Counted from the stretch's first letter, positions 7,792 through 16,652 are shown. The stretch is 64,000 bases of DNA from Streptomyces sp. JH34 (GCF_029428875.1 NZ_JAJSOO010000001.1:930001-994000); one strand, 5' to 3'. Made by a program: numbers and translations. The notes: generated from the letters alone by a model not told the origin.

Positions 7792-8976
7792 ATGACCTCA
7801 TCCCCGCTGACGGACCGGGAGATCTCTCTCGTACGCACCAGCCTCAACGTGGTGGCGCCCCAGGCGACCGAGATGACCGTCTACTTCTACGCCATCCTGT
7901 TCGCCCGGTACCCCGATGTACGCGGACTGTTCCCCGAGAACATGGACGTGCAGCGCGACCGTCTGCTGCGCGGCCTGCTGCGCATCATCGATCTCGTGGA
8001 CGACGTCGACAACCTCGTGCGGTTCTGCTCCCGTCTCGGCCGGGACCATCGGAAGTTCGGAACCCTGGGGGCCCACTACCCGGCGGTGGGGGAATGCCTG
8101 GTGGCGTCTCTGGCCCGCTTCGCGGGTACCGCGTGGAACGACGAGGTCGCCTCCGCCTGGACCCGCGCCTACAGCGTCGCGGCCCAGGTCATGATCGACG
8201 CCGCCGAGGACGACACGCGACTGCGCCCGGCCTCCTGGGAGGCCCAGATCGTCCGGCACGAACACCGCGGTAACGGCATCGCCGAGATCACCGTGCTGCC
8301 CGACCAGCCGTACCCCTTCGTCGCCGGCCAGTACGTCAGCGTCGAGACCCCCTGGTACCCGCGCACGTGGCGCCACTACTCCCCCGCCCACCTGCCACGC
8401 ACGGACCACACGCTCACGTTCCACGTGCGGGCCGTCCACCGGGGCCAGGTGAGCAACGCCCTCGTGCACCACGCGGTCCCTGGGCACAGGGTGCGGCTCG
8501 GGCCGCCGCAGGGTGACATGACCCTTGCCGCGGCAGGCGACCGCGACCTGCTGTTCGTGGCGGGCGGCACCGGCCTGGCACCCATCCGCGCCCTGATCGA
8601 GGAAGCCGCCGTCTCCGGGATGCGCCGCTACGCGGACCTGTTCGTGGGGGCACGGACCGCCGAGGAGCTCTACGGCCTCGACGACATGCTGCGCCTGGCC
8701 CAACGCCATCACTGGCTGTCCGTCAGGGCGGCCGTCTCCCACCAGAGCATTCCCGGTCAGCAGGGGACACTCCCGCAGGTCCTGCGTGAATTCGGCCCCT
8801 GGGACCGGCACGAAGCCTTCCTGTGCGGCCCGCCCGACATGGTCACCAGCGCGGTGCACACCCTCAGGCAGCAGGGCACACCGCTGTCCCACATCCATCA
8901 CGACCCGCTCGACACGCCCGTGCTCACCGCTCCCCTCATACCGCCCCGACCCGGTCAGGAGATCGACCAGCTGTGA
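7792..8976 (+). CDS. Flavohemoprotein (globin plus FAD/NAD reductase)
   Basis: A 394-residue fusion. The N-terminal globin domain (about 1-145) has Phe/Tyr-rich B/E helices and the proximal His in GRDHRKFG (about residue 86). It is followed by an FAD-binding ferredoxin-reductase-type domain (RHYSPA, about 200) and a NAD-binding domain (FVAGGTGLAPIRAL, and C-terminal FLCGPPDMV). Family members are nitric-oxide dioxygenases or related oxygen-binding reductases, cytosolic, turning NO to nitrate with NAD(P)H. It starts at the ATG after a GGGGGTAGAAG stretch. Its stop codon overlaps the GTG of the next gene (GTGA), so the two are translationally coupled. An unusual AT-rich leader lies upstream, which suggests regulated expression. 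Confidence 0.88.
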   Translation: MTSSPLTDREISLVRTSLNVVAPQATEMTVYFYAILFARYPDVRGLFPENMDVQRDRLLRGLLRIIDLVDDVDNLVRFCSRLGRDHRKFGTLGAHYPAVGECLVASLARFAGTAWNDEVASAWTRAYSVAAQVMIDAAEDDTRLRPASWEAQIVRHEHRGNGIAEITVLPDQPYPFVAGQYVSVETPWYPRTWRHYSPAHLPRTDHTLTFHVRAVHRGQVSNALVHHAVPGHRVRLGPPQGDMTLAAAGDRDLLFVAGGTGLAPIRALIEEAAVSGMRRYADLFVGARTAEELYGLDDMLRLAQRHHWLSVRAAVSHQSIPGQQGTLPQVLREFGPWDRHEAFLCGPPDMVTSAVHTLRQQGTPLSHIHHDPLDTPVLTAPLIPPRPGQEIDQL

Positions 8977-9650
8977 CCCGTCACGACGCAACCCCCTCGC
9001 GGGGAGAGCGCATGCTGCAGAACCACCTCGGCACCGGCGAACGCGCCGACGCGTTCTACGACCGGCAGGTACGCCCGCACCTCACTGCGGACATGGGTGA
9101 CTTCATCGGCCGCCAGTCGATGGTGTTCCTCTCCACCGCCGACTCCCGCGGGCATTGCGACGCGACGTTCCGCGCGGGGCCTCCGGGATTCGTGACGGTG
9201 CTGGACGACCGGACCCTGGCCTACCCCGAGTACCGCGGGAACGGCGTGATGGCCAGCGCCGGCAACATCACCGAGAATCCGCACATCGGTCTGCTCTTCA
9301 TGGACTTCACCCGCGATCACATCGGGCTGCACGTCAACGGCTCGGCCCAGCTCGTCGGCGACCAGGAACTCCGTGCCGCGCATCCCTGGATACCCGCCGA
9401 CACCGCTCCCGGAAGGCACCCCGTGCTGTGGACGCTGATCAGCGTCCACGAGGCCTACGTGCACTGCTCGAAGCACATCCCGCACCTCGAGCCGGCACCC
9501 CGCCCCCTGGGCCTCGCGCGCAGCCGCCCCAAGGACGCCGACTACTTCACCGGCACCCCCACGGAGGCCGTGGGGGCCGGTCACGGCCGGCACGAGCACG
9601 ACCGGGGAGCCCCGTCGGAGCACCCCGCGATCGGTTACCACGACCGCTGA
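8973..9650 (+). CDS. Pyridoxamine 5'-phosphate oxidase-fold flavin-binding protein
   Basis: A 225-residue protein of the PPOX/FMN-binding split-barrel fold. The conserved GERMLQNHLGTGERADAFYD start, FIGRQSMVFLSTADSRGHCDATFRAG and the DRTLAYPEYRGNG segment are typical of actinobacterial 'pyridoxamine 5'-phosphate oxidase family' proteins that probably bind FMN or F420. The GTG at 8973 is chosen because it gives the GTGA overlap with the flavohemoglobin and keeps the conserved GER motif. ATG 9012 is a weaker alternative. Co-translation with the flavohemoglobin suggests a shared role in redox or nitrosative stress. The exact substrate is unknown. The His/Gly-rich C-terminus (GHGRHEHDRG) is probably disordered. 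Confidence 0.82.
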   Translation: MTRHDATPSRGERMLQNHLGTGERADAFYDRQVRPHLTADMGDFIGRQSMVFLSTADSRGHCDATFRAGPPGFVTVLDDRTLAYPEYRGNGVMASAGNITENPHIGLLFMDFTRDHIGLHVNGSAQLVGDQELRAAHPWIPADTAPGRHPVLWTLISVHEAYVHCSKHIPHLEPAPRPLGLARSRPKDADYFTGTPTEAVGAGHGRHEHDRGAPSEHPAIGYHDR

Positions 9651-9848
9651 GCAAGGCGGCCGCGGACGGTTTCGACCTGCTCGGAACCGGCTGGGGGAAC
9701 CTCGTCCGCAGGCATCGGAATCGCGTGCATGGGTGGCGATGAGCAGGGCACACGGAGGAAGCACGGCAGAGGGCCATGCAGCCGCCGATCGCACGACGGC
9801 CCCGGATGTCACCCGGTGGACGTGGTGCGAGGAGCGGGAAGTGAGTGC

Positions 9849-9870
9849 TACCCGTCGATCACGACGGGTA
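9849..9870. promoter_or_regulatory. Perfect 9-bp inverted repeat upstream of DUF6131 gene
   Basis: TACCCGTCG-ATCA-CGACGGGTA lies 32 bases before the start codon at 9903. It could be an operator or an mRNA hairpin in the 5' leader. The right arm contains GGGTAC, the -10 form of SigB-type promoters in Streptomyces, but I find no matching -35. Confidence 0.45.
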
Positions 9871-9902
9871 CGCATCGAAGAGACCCAAGATCGGACCGAA
9901 GA

Positions 9903-10058
9903 ATGATTCTCCTTGGCGCCATTCTGCTCATCATCGGCATGCTGGTCGGCGTTTCCCTGCTGACCACCATCGGTGGCATCCTCGTCGTGGTAGGCGCGAT
10001 CCTGTGGATCCTGGGCGCGAGCGGACGCAAGATCGGTGGGCGCAAGCACTACTTCTAG
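9903..10058 (+). CDS. Small membrane peptide, DUF6131 family
   Basis: A 51-residue protein with two hydrophobic helices (MILLGAILLIIGMLVGVSLL and IGGILVVVGAILWILGASG) and a short basic tail ending GGRKHYF. This pattern fits the small DUF6131 membrane proteins common in Streptomyces; their function is unknown. A longer open frame upstream (from 9729) has no sensible start or composition and would run through the palindrome at 9849-9870, so the ATG at 9903 is used. A very strong 19-bp-stem hairpin follows. Confidence 0.8.
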   Translation: MILLGAILLIIGMLVGVSLLTTIGGILVVVGAILWILGASGRKIGGRKHYF

Positions 10059-10114
10059 ACGCGGTGAGCGCGATCGCTGCCGCCAGGGGTGATCCGCGGA
10101 TCACGGTGACGGCA

Positions 10115-10168
10115 CAGACGTCCGGTGTGGTGGAGATGTCCGGTCATCCCCACCACACCGGACGTCTG
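10115..10168. terminator. Strong bidirectional terminator hairpin
   Basis: A perfect 19-bp inverted repeat with arms at 10115-10133 and 10150-10168 (starting CAGACGTCCGG) and a 16-nt loop. It sits between the DUF6131 gene and the convergent membrane-protein gene. Confidence 0.85.
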
Positions 10169-10209
10169 CGTCGTGCCGGGGCCCGGACGCCGCCCGAGAG
10201 CCGCTCCGG

Positions 10210-11734
10210 TCAGCCGGAGGGCCCGGTCGGCGCCGCGGACCCCTCGACGGCGCCCGGCAGCAGGTGGGCCCGGCCCGCCGGCAGCGGCACCACTCGCGAA
10301 CCCCTGGCGACGGGCGGCGCCGCACCGCCACCGGTCACCAGGACTGCCACGGGTTCGCGGCGCGCGAGGTCGCGGAGCGCCTCAGGCGTGATGCTCGCGT
10401 CATGCCCAGCGGTCTGCCGCGAGGCGCAGCCGGCGTAGTAGGCGATCGGCACGGCGTCGTCCCCGCTCAGCACGCACGGCGGGCGCACCCCGATCCTGTT
10501 CAGCGCACCGGCGACCGCGGCGAACCGTGCGCCGGTGGCCTGGCTGGTGCGGATCACGTGACTGAGCACGGAGAGCTGGACCCCGAGATGGGCTGCCAGC
10601 AGCAGCGCCAGCGCGGCGGTGCCCGCCGGCCGGCGGGCTCGGTGCGTGCGGGCGAACAGATGCGTGAGGTACTCGGCCACCGGTACGGCCAGCAGTGCGT
10701 AGGCGGGGAGCAGGAAGCGGGGCGCCGCGTACCCGACGAGGAACAGGTACGGAACGGCCGTCGAGAGTCCCGTCGCTGTGGCCAGGAGTGCCACGGCGCC
10801 CCGTCCCGCACGCCGGGCCGCGATGATGCCGCCCGCTGCGAGGAGGGGCAGCGCCGCCCACCACACCGCGGTGGCCGGGTTCTCCCATCCGATGTCGCAC
10901 GGGCGGCAGAGGGTCCGGCCGGCGAGCGCGCGCAGGTGGTCGTCGACGGCGAAGTTCCACCCGAGCCCGCCCTGGATCTCGCCGGCCCGGTGCAGCCGGG
11001 CGACGAGCCCCCCGTAGTGGGTGTACGCCTCGGCGATCCAGGGTGCGCAACCCGCCACGAGCCCTCCGGCGAGTGCGGCGCAGAGGACCGGCCGGTGCCG
11101 GCCGGGTACCAGCACGGCCGCGAGCACCAGCGGCAGCGCGAGCCAGAATCCGTCGGCGGGCCGCATCAGGGCGACCAGCGCCACGGCCGCGCCGGCCGGC
11201 CGACCCGGCGTGTCCGGTGCCGCCGCGCAGGGCACGCACGGCCCAGCCCGTCGCGGCCAGGGAGCCCAGGGCGCACCACAGGTTCGGCATCGCGGCGGGG
11301 CCGTAGAACAGGGTCGGCCACAGGCCGGCGAACAACGCGCCGGCGCCCACGAGTACGGGCGGTGGCAGTACGTGGCGCCAGGTCCGGAGGGCGACCACCA
11401 GGGCGGCGGCGGAGAGCAGGGCGAGGTGGATCCGCAGTGCGGTGGTGGACGTGGTGAGTGCCGCGACGGGAGCCACGAGGTAGGAGATCCCGCGGGCGCG
11501 CGGTGCGCTGAAGAAGGCCGCGGGAGCGTTGCCGCCGACCTGGCTCACGTAGACGGTCTCGTCCCAGGCGAGCCCCGATCCCGGTACGACGAAGGCCAGT
11601 TGCACGGAGGCGAACACCACGGCGACCGCGACCAGCCACGGCAGCGGTCCTGCGGCCGGCCGGACCGGCCGGACCGGGACCTGCTGCGGCGCCGGACGCA
11701 CCGGCCGGGTGTTGTACGGCCGGGTGTTGTACAT
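10210..11734 (-). pseudogene. GT39-like membrane glycosyltransferase, frameshifted
   Basis: Two reading frames that together make one polytopic membrane protein. The N-terminal part (ATG 11734 with GGAG upstream) has several helices and the motif GLAWDETVYVSQVGG after TM1, the acidic first-loop motif expected of GT-C/PMT-type glycosyltransferases that use polyprenyl-phosphate sugars. It reads in one frame to about ALRGG, near 11220. The sense then continues in a second frame as AAVALVALMRPADGFWLALP down to the stop at 10210. The switch falls in the GC run at about 11190-11220 (GGCCGGCCGG) and corresponds to one extra base or two missing ones. It may be a true pseudogene, a recent mutation or a sequencing error. 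The N-terminus contains a tandem YNTRP repeat. Confidence 0.7.
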
Positions 11735-11852
11735 GACCGCTCCAGTCCTCACCGGCGCCGCGGAGGAAGGGGCGCGGCCTGGTCAACGAGACAGGGACGG
11801 CAGGGGTCACGCGGGACCGGGAAGCCGCGGGACCGGGTGTGCCGGGTGCCCC

Positions 11853-11906
11853 AGTGCCCCCAGTGCCCCCAGTGCCCCCAGTGCCCCCAGTGCCCCCAGT
11901 GCCTCC
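11853..11906. repeat. 9-bp tandem repeat, six copies
   Basis: The unit AGTGCCCCC is repeated five times exactly from 11853 to 11897, followed by a variant AGTGCCTCC. It lies between the start of the frameshifted membrane-protein gene and the end of the DUF1772 gene. It is open in several frames, but I see no gene in it. Confidence 0.9.
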
Positions 11907-11936
11907 TGAGGGATACCCCTCAGATCGCCTCAGCTC

Positions 11937-12434
11937 CTACACGATCGCGCCGTGCAGGTGGATCGCCCAGAGCAGCGCGGCGAGGGACGCGGTGTGCAGG
12001 ACGGCGCGAACGGTGTTCCACCTGACCCAGCGGCTCTCGAACGCGGCCCGTGCCGCGCCGAGTTGGCTGGGGGACGCGTCCGCCCCGACCTCGTCGAGCG
12101 CGTCGTTGAGGGGCACGTTCCGCGTCCCGGTGACCAGGAACGCCAGCCCGAAGAGCACCAGGGCCGTGACGATCCACGGCAGGGTCCCCGGGCTGTGCCC
12201 CCGCGCGGCGAGGACCGTCGCCAGGACGAGCAGCGGCAGGGGCGCGAGGAAGGGGACCAGGAACCAGCCGTTGATGACGGCACGGTTGACGTGCTGCATG
12301 CTCCGGACGAAGGCCCGGTCGTCGTTCCGGGACAGGCCCGGCATGACGGCGTACGCGAAGGCGCAGAACAACCCGGCCATCAGCGCCGCTCCCCCGGCCG
12401 AGGCGAGGAGTGCCGCGGTCTGCAGCGTTCTCAT
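11937..12434 (-). CDS. DUF1772 (anthrone oxygenase-like) membrane protein
   Basis: A 165-residue protein with four hydrophobic helices: LLASAGGAALMAGLFCAFAY, the segment around WFLVPFLAPLPLLVLATVL, TALVLFGLAFLVTGTRNVPL and a C-terminal AVLHTASLAALLWAIHLH. The NVPLND...ALD motif and R-WN-VR segment (SRWVRWNTVRAVLHT) are typical of DUF1772, a family related to anthrone oxygenases and other small integral-membrane proteins. The function in bacteria is unknown. ATG at 12434 is chosen because AGGAG lies 6 bases upstream. A longer open frame upstream has no support. It is divergent from the lipoprotein gene at 12699. Confidence 0.82.
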   Translation of the reverse strand: MRTLQTAALLASAGGAALMAGLFCAFAYAVMPGLSRNDDRAFVRSMQHVNRAVINGWFLVPFLAPLPLLVLATVLAARGHSPGTLPWIVTALVLFGLAFLVTGTRNVPLNDALDEVGADASPSQLGAARAAFESRWVRWNTVRAVLHTASLAALLWAIHLHGAIV

Positions 12435-12698
12435 GTCTGCTCCTGAACTGAAGAGAGAAGGGGTGCACGGCCGCCGGTGCTTGGAGGCTGCTCCGGGCTC
12501 CGGACCGGGGTGACTCCACCGTGTCGATCGCCGATCGGGTTCACAAGCGATATCGCCTCCGCTTCTCGCCCGGCCCCTCGGCCGGTCCGGCCACGACGAG
12601 GCGGTATCCCTCGAAAATCCCCGGCACAGCACTGTCACAGATATGCCATACGATGCGCACACCTGTTCACAGCTCTTCCGTTTGAGGATGCCCACGTC

Positions 12699-13577
12699 AT
12701 GTTTTTCGGTGTCACGTCCCGTTCAGCACGCGGCATGTCCGCCGCTGTCGCCCTTCTCGCGATCGGCGCGGTGGGCTGCGCCGACGCCATCGACAGCGCC
12801 AAGGACGGCGCCAAGAAGGCCGTACGCACACGGTCGGTCTTCTCCCTCGCCCCTGGCGACTGCTACAACCCGAACAGCGGGGCGACCGAGGGCGAGGAGC
12901 TCAGCGTCGAGATCGTTCCGTGCGACGAGGCGCACAAGGGCCAGGTCGTCGGCGAGTTCGACATCGAGGGGAAGTCGAAGTACCCGGGCGACGCCGGGGC
13001 GACGGAGATCGCCGACCGGCGGTGTCCGGCGGAGTCGCTGAAGTTCATCCCCGACACCTGGGCGATACCGAAGGGCGTCGACCTCTTCTACTACTACCCG
13101 ACCAGCGAGAGCTGGAAGACGGGTGACCGGGCCGTGAGCTGTACGTACGCCAAGGAATCGGGCACCTTCTCGGGTTCGCTCGAGAACAAGTCCCTGACCG
13201 CGGACCAGGTCACGTACCTGAAGGGTTCGAACGCCGTCTACGAGGCGCTCTGGAACAACCAGCCCGAGGCGGACCAGATCGAGGACGACCTGGCGGGCTA
13301 CAAGAAGCAGGCCAAGGCCATCTCCGAGGCCCTGGACACTCACCTGGCGGCTCTGAAGGGTCTGGAGCAGCCGCAGACCGCCAAGCTCCGCTCGCAGCTG
13401 GCGGAGACCGCGGAGGCCTGGAAGGACGCCGCTTCGGCCGGTGACACGGACGACTTCTACGTCGCCTACGACCTGGGATTCACCGGCATCGACCCGAACA
13501 GGACGGTCGCCGCCCGCAAGGAGCTCGAGCTCGCCACCACGGTCCCCGCCGACGACGCCGCGGCCTGGGCGGGCTGA
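12699..13577 (+). CDS. Lipoprotein with septum-formation-like domain
   Basis: A 292-residue secreted lipoprotein. The signal peptide has a lipobox AVGC (Cys about 28). It is followed by a 'septum formation' family domain with FSLAPGDCYN, VPCDEAHKGQVVGEF, a later RC and a closing CTYAKESGTFSGSL (about 45-160). The second half (about 170-292) is helical and charged. Domain cysteines probably pair outside the membrane. Mycobacterial relatives are linked to septation, but the evidence is weak. ATG at 12699 is preceded by TGAGGA. Upstream open frame is not used because it would precede the signal peptide. An 11-bp-stem hairpin follows. Confidence 0.8.
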   Translation: MFFGVTSRSARGMSAAVALLAIGAVGCADAIDSAKDGAKKAVRTRSVFSLAPGDCYNPNSGATEGEELSVEIVPCDEAHKGQVVGEFDIEGKSKYPGDAGATEIADRRCPAESLKFIPDTWAIPKGVDLFYYYPTSESWKTGDRAVSCTYAKESGTFSGSLENKSLTADQVTYLKGSNAVYEALWNNQPEADQIEDDLAGYKKQAKAISEALDTHLAALKGLEQPQTAKLRSQLAETAEAWKDAASAGDTDDFYVAYDLGFTGIDPNRTVAARKELELATTVPADDAAAWAG

Positions 13578-13584
13578 CCCCGCC

Positions 13585-13623
13585 CGCGCGGGCCGCCGTT
13601 CCGACTGCCGGCCGGCCCGCGCG
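13585..13623 (+). terminator. GC-rich hairpin after lipoprotein gene
   Basis: A perfect 11-bp inverted repeat, CGCGCGGGCCG at 13585-13595 with its complement at 13613-13623 and a 17-nt loop, starts just after the lipoprotein stop codon. Confidence 0.5.
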
Positions 13624-13692
13624 CTCCCGGGGGGTGAGGCTCTCCACGCCCCGGCCAGTCACCACATCACACCGCACACGCACGAGGAACCC

Positions 13693-14496
13693 ATGCCCAC
13701 CCCCGAACCCTCTCCCTTCCAGTTGCTGTCCGGCGCCCCCGGGTCGCCGGTGCTGCTGCACGTCCCGCACTCCTCCCGGGTCGTGCCGCAGCGGGTGCGC
13801 GGCGGCATCGTGCTGGACGACGGAGCGCTGGAGTCCGAACTAGACCACATCACGGACTCCCACACGGCCGACCTGGCGGCCAGGGCGTCCGGCCTCTGTT
13901 CCGTGACCCCCTGGCGCTTCGTCAACGGCCTGTCGCGACTGGTCGTCGACCCCGAGCGCTTCCCTGACGACCGGGAGGAGATGCTGGCCGCCGGTATGGG
14001 CGCGGTCTACACCCGGACCACGCACGGGGAGGTGCTCCGCCCGGCCGGGGTGGATCCTGAGCCGTTGCTCGACCGCTATTTCCATCCCTACGCCGACGCG
14101 ATGACAGCGGCCGTCGACGACCGGCTCGCCGCCACGGGACGCGCCGTCGTCATCGACGTCCACTCCTACCCGTCGCGCGCGCTCCCCTACGAACTGCACG
14201 GCACCGGCCCGCGCCCTCCGGTCTGTCTGGGCACCGACGGATTCCACACCCCACCCGGGCTCCTTGCCCTGGCGGAGGCGGCGTTCTCCGGATTCGGCGG
14301 CACCGGCCTGGACAGCCCCTTCTCCGGTACGTACGTGCCGTTGAAGCACTACGAGGCGGACTCCCGGGTCGGCGCGCTGATGATCGAGATCCGGCGCGAT
14401 CTGTACATGACCGAGCCCGGCGGCCCGGCCGGCCCGGGGCTCGACGCGCTCGCCTCCGCACTGGCCGGACTGGTCGACGGGCTCATGGACCTGTGA
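13693..14496 (+). CDS. N-formylglutamate amidohydrolase family protein
   Basis: A 267-residue cytosolic hydrolase of the N-formylglutamate deformylase (HutG-like) family, a zinc-dependent amidase. Visible motifs are LLHVPHSSRVVP at the N-terminus, ELDHITDSHTADLA, FVNGLSRLVVDPERFPDDREE, VIDVHSYPSRALPYE (metal-binding His) and a C-terminal MIEIRRDLYM. In histidine degradation the enzyme releases formate from N-formylglutamate. No other hut genes are nearby, so the substrate may differ. ATG 13693 follows GAGGAAC. It is convergent with the VOC protein gene, with only 9 bases between stops. Confidence 0.85.
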   Translation: MPTPEPSPFQLLSGAPGSPVLLHVPHSSRVVPQRVRGGIVLDDGALESELDHITDSHTADLAARASGLCSVTPWRFVNGLSRLVVDPERFPDDREEMLAAGMGAVYTRTTHGEVLRPAGVDPEPLLDRYFHPYADAMTAAVDDRLAATGRAVVIDVHSYPSRALPYELHGTGPRPPVCLGTDGFHTPPGLLALAEAAFSGFGGTGLDSPFSGTYVPLKHYEADSRVGALMIEIRRDLYMTEPGGPAGPGLDALASALAGLVDGLMDL

Positions 14497-14505
14497 CGGG
14501 AGCGG

Positions 14506-14940
14506 CTACCTGGGACGGGCGTACGGACGGGTCATGATCTCCATGTTGTGGCCGTCCGGATCCTCGAAGTAGGCCCCCCGGCCCCCGAAGAGGCGGTTGA
14601 TACGGCCGGGTTCGGTGTGGTGGGGATCCGCGTAGTAGGTGACCCCGAGGGCCTCCAGCCGGGCGATCATCGTGCCGAACTGGGCGTCGGGGACGAGAAA
14701 GGCGTAGTGCTGCGACTGCACCGGCTCGTCCCGCAGTTCGTAGTAGTCGAGCGTCACGCCGTTGCCCAGGTCGACGGGCAGGAACGGTCCGAACGGCGCG
14801 CCGACCTCCAGTCCCAGGACGGCGGCGATGAACTCGGCCGACAGGCCGCGGTCGGTGGTGTGGACGGCGTGGTGGTCCAACTGGACGACGTCGACGCCCT
14901 GCTGGGCCGTGTGCGGGTCCCGCTGCTGTGTGTGGGGCAT
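14506..14940 (-). CDS. VOC/glyoxalase superfamily protein
   Basis: A 144-residue protein of the vicinal-oxygen-chelate fold with paired beta-alpha-beta-beta-beta modules. The N-terminal module begins VVQLDHHAVHTTDRGLSAEF, with a likely metal His; the C-terminal module ends GRGAYFEDPDGHNMEIMTRP, the typical VOC closing motif with Glu ligand. These proteins act as dioxygenases, glyoxalases or resistance proteins; the substrate here is unknown. ATG 14940 is used, with GGAG 11 bases upstream. It is convergent with the amidohydrolase gene. Confidence 0.82.
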   Translation of the reverse strand: MPHTQQRDPHTAQQGVDVVQLDHHAVHTTDRGLSAEFIAAVLGLEVGAPFGPFLPVDLGNGVTLDYYELRDEPVQSQHYAFLVPDAQFGTMIARLEALGVTYYADPHHTEPGRINRLFGGRGAYFEDPDGHNMEIMTRPYARPR

Positions 14941-15298
14941 GCCCGATGGGTCTCCATGTCGTGTGATTCCGCTGGGAGGGGCGCCGCTCACGGGCGCCGG
15001 ACGGGACAACACGACGGGGTGGCGGGCCTCTGGCCCGCCGCGCGCTCACGCAGGGGCCGGGCACATCTCACGTACGTGGCCCATGGCCGACCCGGCAGTC
15101 ACGGGGCCGATCCTAGCGGCTTCGCCCTCCGGGCGCACCGGTCCGACGTGGCACGTCCCGGACGCACGGCACGAGGGTCAGGCACGGGGTACAAGAAGGA
15201 GAACCGCTCGTGCCGGCGCGGGGGTCGCCGCCGTCCCGGGTCGCGGGGCGGCGGCGCACACGACGGCACCCGAGGCACGGACGTGCCGTGGTGTCACG
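14941..15298. other. Intergenic region without recognised gene
   Basis: These 358 bases lie between the VOC gene start and the end of rbsD. There is a short hairpin GGCACG-GA-CGTGCC at 15274-15287 that could help end the ribose operon transcript. No gene or repeat was seen. Confidence 0.4.
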
Positions 15299-15688
15299 TC
15301 AGAAGAAGACCCCGCACCTCAGCAGCACGTTCGCGTACGGCCGGGCCTCTCCCGTGCGCACCACCAGGCGGGCGGACGCCGTGAGTTCCTTCAGCTGTTC
15401 GTGGGACACGAGCTCGAGGCCGGGGATGCGGGCGGTGAGCAGACGGGCCGCTTCCGGGTTCGCCTCCCCGGTCTCCTCGGCCGCCGTCCCACCCTCCACG
15501 ACGAGCTCGTCCAGCAGCCCGTCCAGGACCTCGGCGAACGACGGGACGCCCGCCCGGAAGGCCAGGTCGACCACGCGGGGGCCGGCGGGTATGGGCATGC
15601 CCACGTCGCAGATCAGGACGCCGTCCCCGTGGCCGAGTCCGGCCAGGGCGCCCGCGAGGTGGCGGTTCAGGATGCCTGACTTCTTCAC
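15299..15688 (-). CDS. rbsD: D-ribose pyranase RbsD
   Basis: A 129-residue RbsD, which interconverts the pyranose and furanose forms of D-ribose after uptake. Visible are MKKSGILNRHLAGALAGLGHGD (with the catalytic His in NRHL), DVGMPIP, and a C-terminal RTGEARPYANVLLRCGVFF close to the family's usual ending. Its ATG overlaps the rbsK stop by 4 bp (ATGA), so it is translationally coupled. It is the last gene of the ribose operon that begins with lacI at 21158. Confidence 0.93.
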   Translation of the reverse strand: MKKSGILNRHLAGALAGLGHGDGVLICDVGMPIPAGPRVVDLAFRAGVPSFAEVLDGLLDELVVEGGTAAEETGEANPEAARLLTARIPGLELVSHEQLKELTASARLVVRTGEARPYANVLLRCGVFF

Positions 15689-16632
15689 AGTGCCGAGACC
15701 ACTTCGCTGGTCGGGAAGGACGCCTGCGCGCCCTCCTTGGTGACGGCCGCCGCGCCGACCCGTACGGCGAACGCGGCGGCCTCGGTGAGTTCCTCGCCCA
15801 GGCCGAGCCGCCAGGCGAGGGCGGCGGTGAACGCGTCGCCCGCTCCCGTGGTGTCCACGGCGGCGACCCGGGGGCTCGGTACCCGTACGGGACCGCCGGC
15901 GCGGGTGTCGGAGACCAGTGCGCCGTCCGCGCCCAGCGTGATCACCACCGAACGCGGTCCGAGGGCGGTGAGTCCCCGCGCCCAGGACTCCGGGGTGTCG
16001 CCCGCACCGTCTCCCAGGATGAAGCGCGCCTCGTGCTCGTTGACCACGAGGGGATCGCAGGCGGCCAGCACCTCGTCGGGGAGCGGCGCGGGCGGGGAGG
16101 GGTTGAGGACCAGGCGCGCGCCCGGCCCGAGCGCCCGGGCCGTCTCCGCGACGGTGTCCAGTGGGATCTCCAGTTGCACGGAGACGACCCGGGCCGCGGC
16201 GAACAGGGGGCCCGCCGCCCTGATGTCGTCGGGAGTCAGCCGGGCGTTGGCGCCCGGTGACACGACGATGCTGTTGTCCCCCGACGGGTCGACGGTGATG
16301 AGGGCGACCCCGGTGGGCGCACCCCCGACGAGGACTCCGCCCGTGTCGACGCCCGCCTCCTGCTGCGAGGCGCGCAGCAGCCGGCCGTGGGCGTCGTCGC
16401 CGACGCGTGCCAGCAGAGCCGTACGCGCTCCGAGACGGGCGGCGGCGACCGCCTGGTTGGCGCCCTTGCCGCCGGGGTGGACGACGAGGTCGGTGCCGAG
16501 CACCGTCTCGCCCGGTCCGGGGCGCCGTTCGACGCCCACGACCAGGTCGGCGTTGGCCGAGCCCACGACCAGGAGGTCGTACCGGGAGGGCCCGGCGGGG
16601 GCGGAGGGCGCGGAGTCTTCGTTTCCGTACAT
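15685..16632 (-). CDS. rbsK: Ribokinase RbsK
   Basis: A 315-residue PfkB-family sugar kinase that phosphorylates D-ribose at O5 using ATP. Visible motifs are the N-terminal VVGSANADLVV, the GGKGANQAVAAARLG substrate motif, NPSPPAPLPDEVL, and the C-terminal PfkB signature DTTGAGDAFTAAL with the catalytic Asp. It sits between the permease/binding-protein fusion (20-bp gap) and rbsD (ATGA overlap), as expected for ribose catabolism. The N-terminal 15 residues (MYGNEDSAPSAPAGPSRYD) are extra and probably disordered. Confidence 0.93.
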   Translation of the reverse strand: MYGNEDSAPSAPAGPSRYDLLVVGSANADLVVGVERRPGPGETVLGTDLVVHPGGKGANQAVAAARLGARTALLARVGDDAHGRLLRASQQEAGVDTGGVLVGGAPTGVALITVDPSGDNSIVVSPGANARLTPDDIRAAGPLFAAARVVSVQLEIPLDTVAETARALGPGARLVLNPSPPAPLPDEVLAACDPLVVNEHEARFILGDGAGDTPESWARGLTALGPRSVVITLGADGALVSDTRAGGPVRVPSPRVAAVDTTGAGDAFTAALAWRLGLGEELTEAAAFAVRVGAAAVTKEGAQASFPTSEVVSAL

Positions 16633-16652
16633 CTGGACGGTGCCTTCCGTGA

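Noticed and set aside
7520..7795. A 91-codon plus-strand frame whose stop overlaps the flavohemoglobin start.
   Set aside because: No Shine-Dalgarno sequence, low GC3 unlike real genes here, and no known homology by eye. I treat it as an AT-rich leader.
11853..11906. CRISPR array.
   Set aside because: The repeats are 9 bp without spacers and no cas genes are present.
11839..12513. A plus-strand frame with VPPVPP-like repeats.
   Set aside because: It is created by the 9-bp tandem repeat and opposes the DUF1772 gene.
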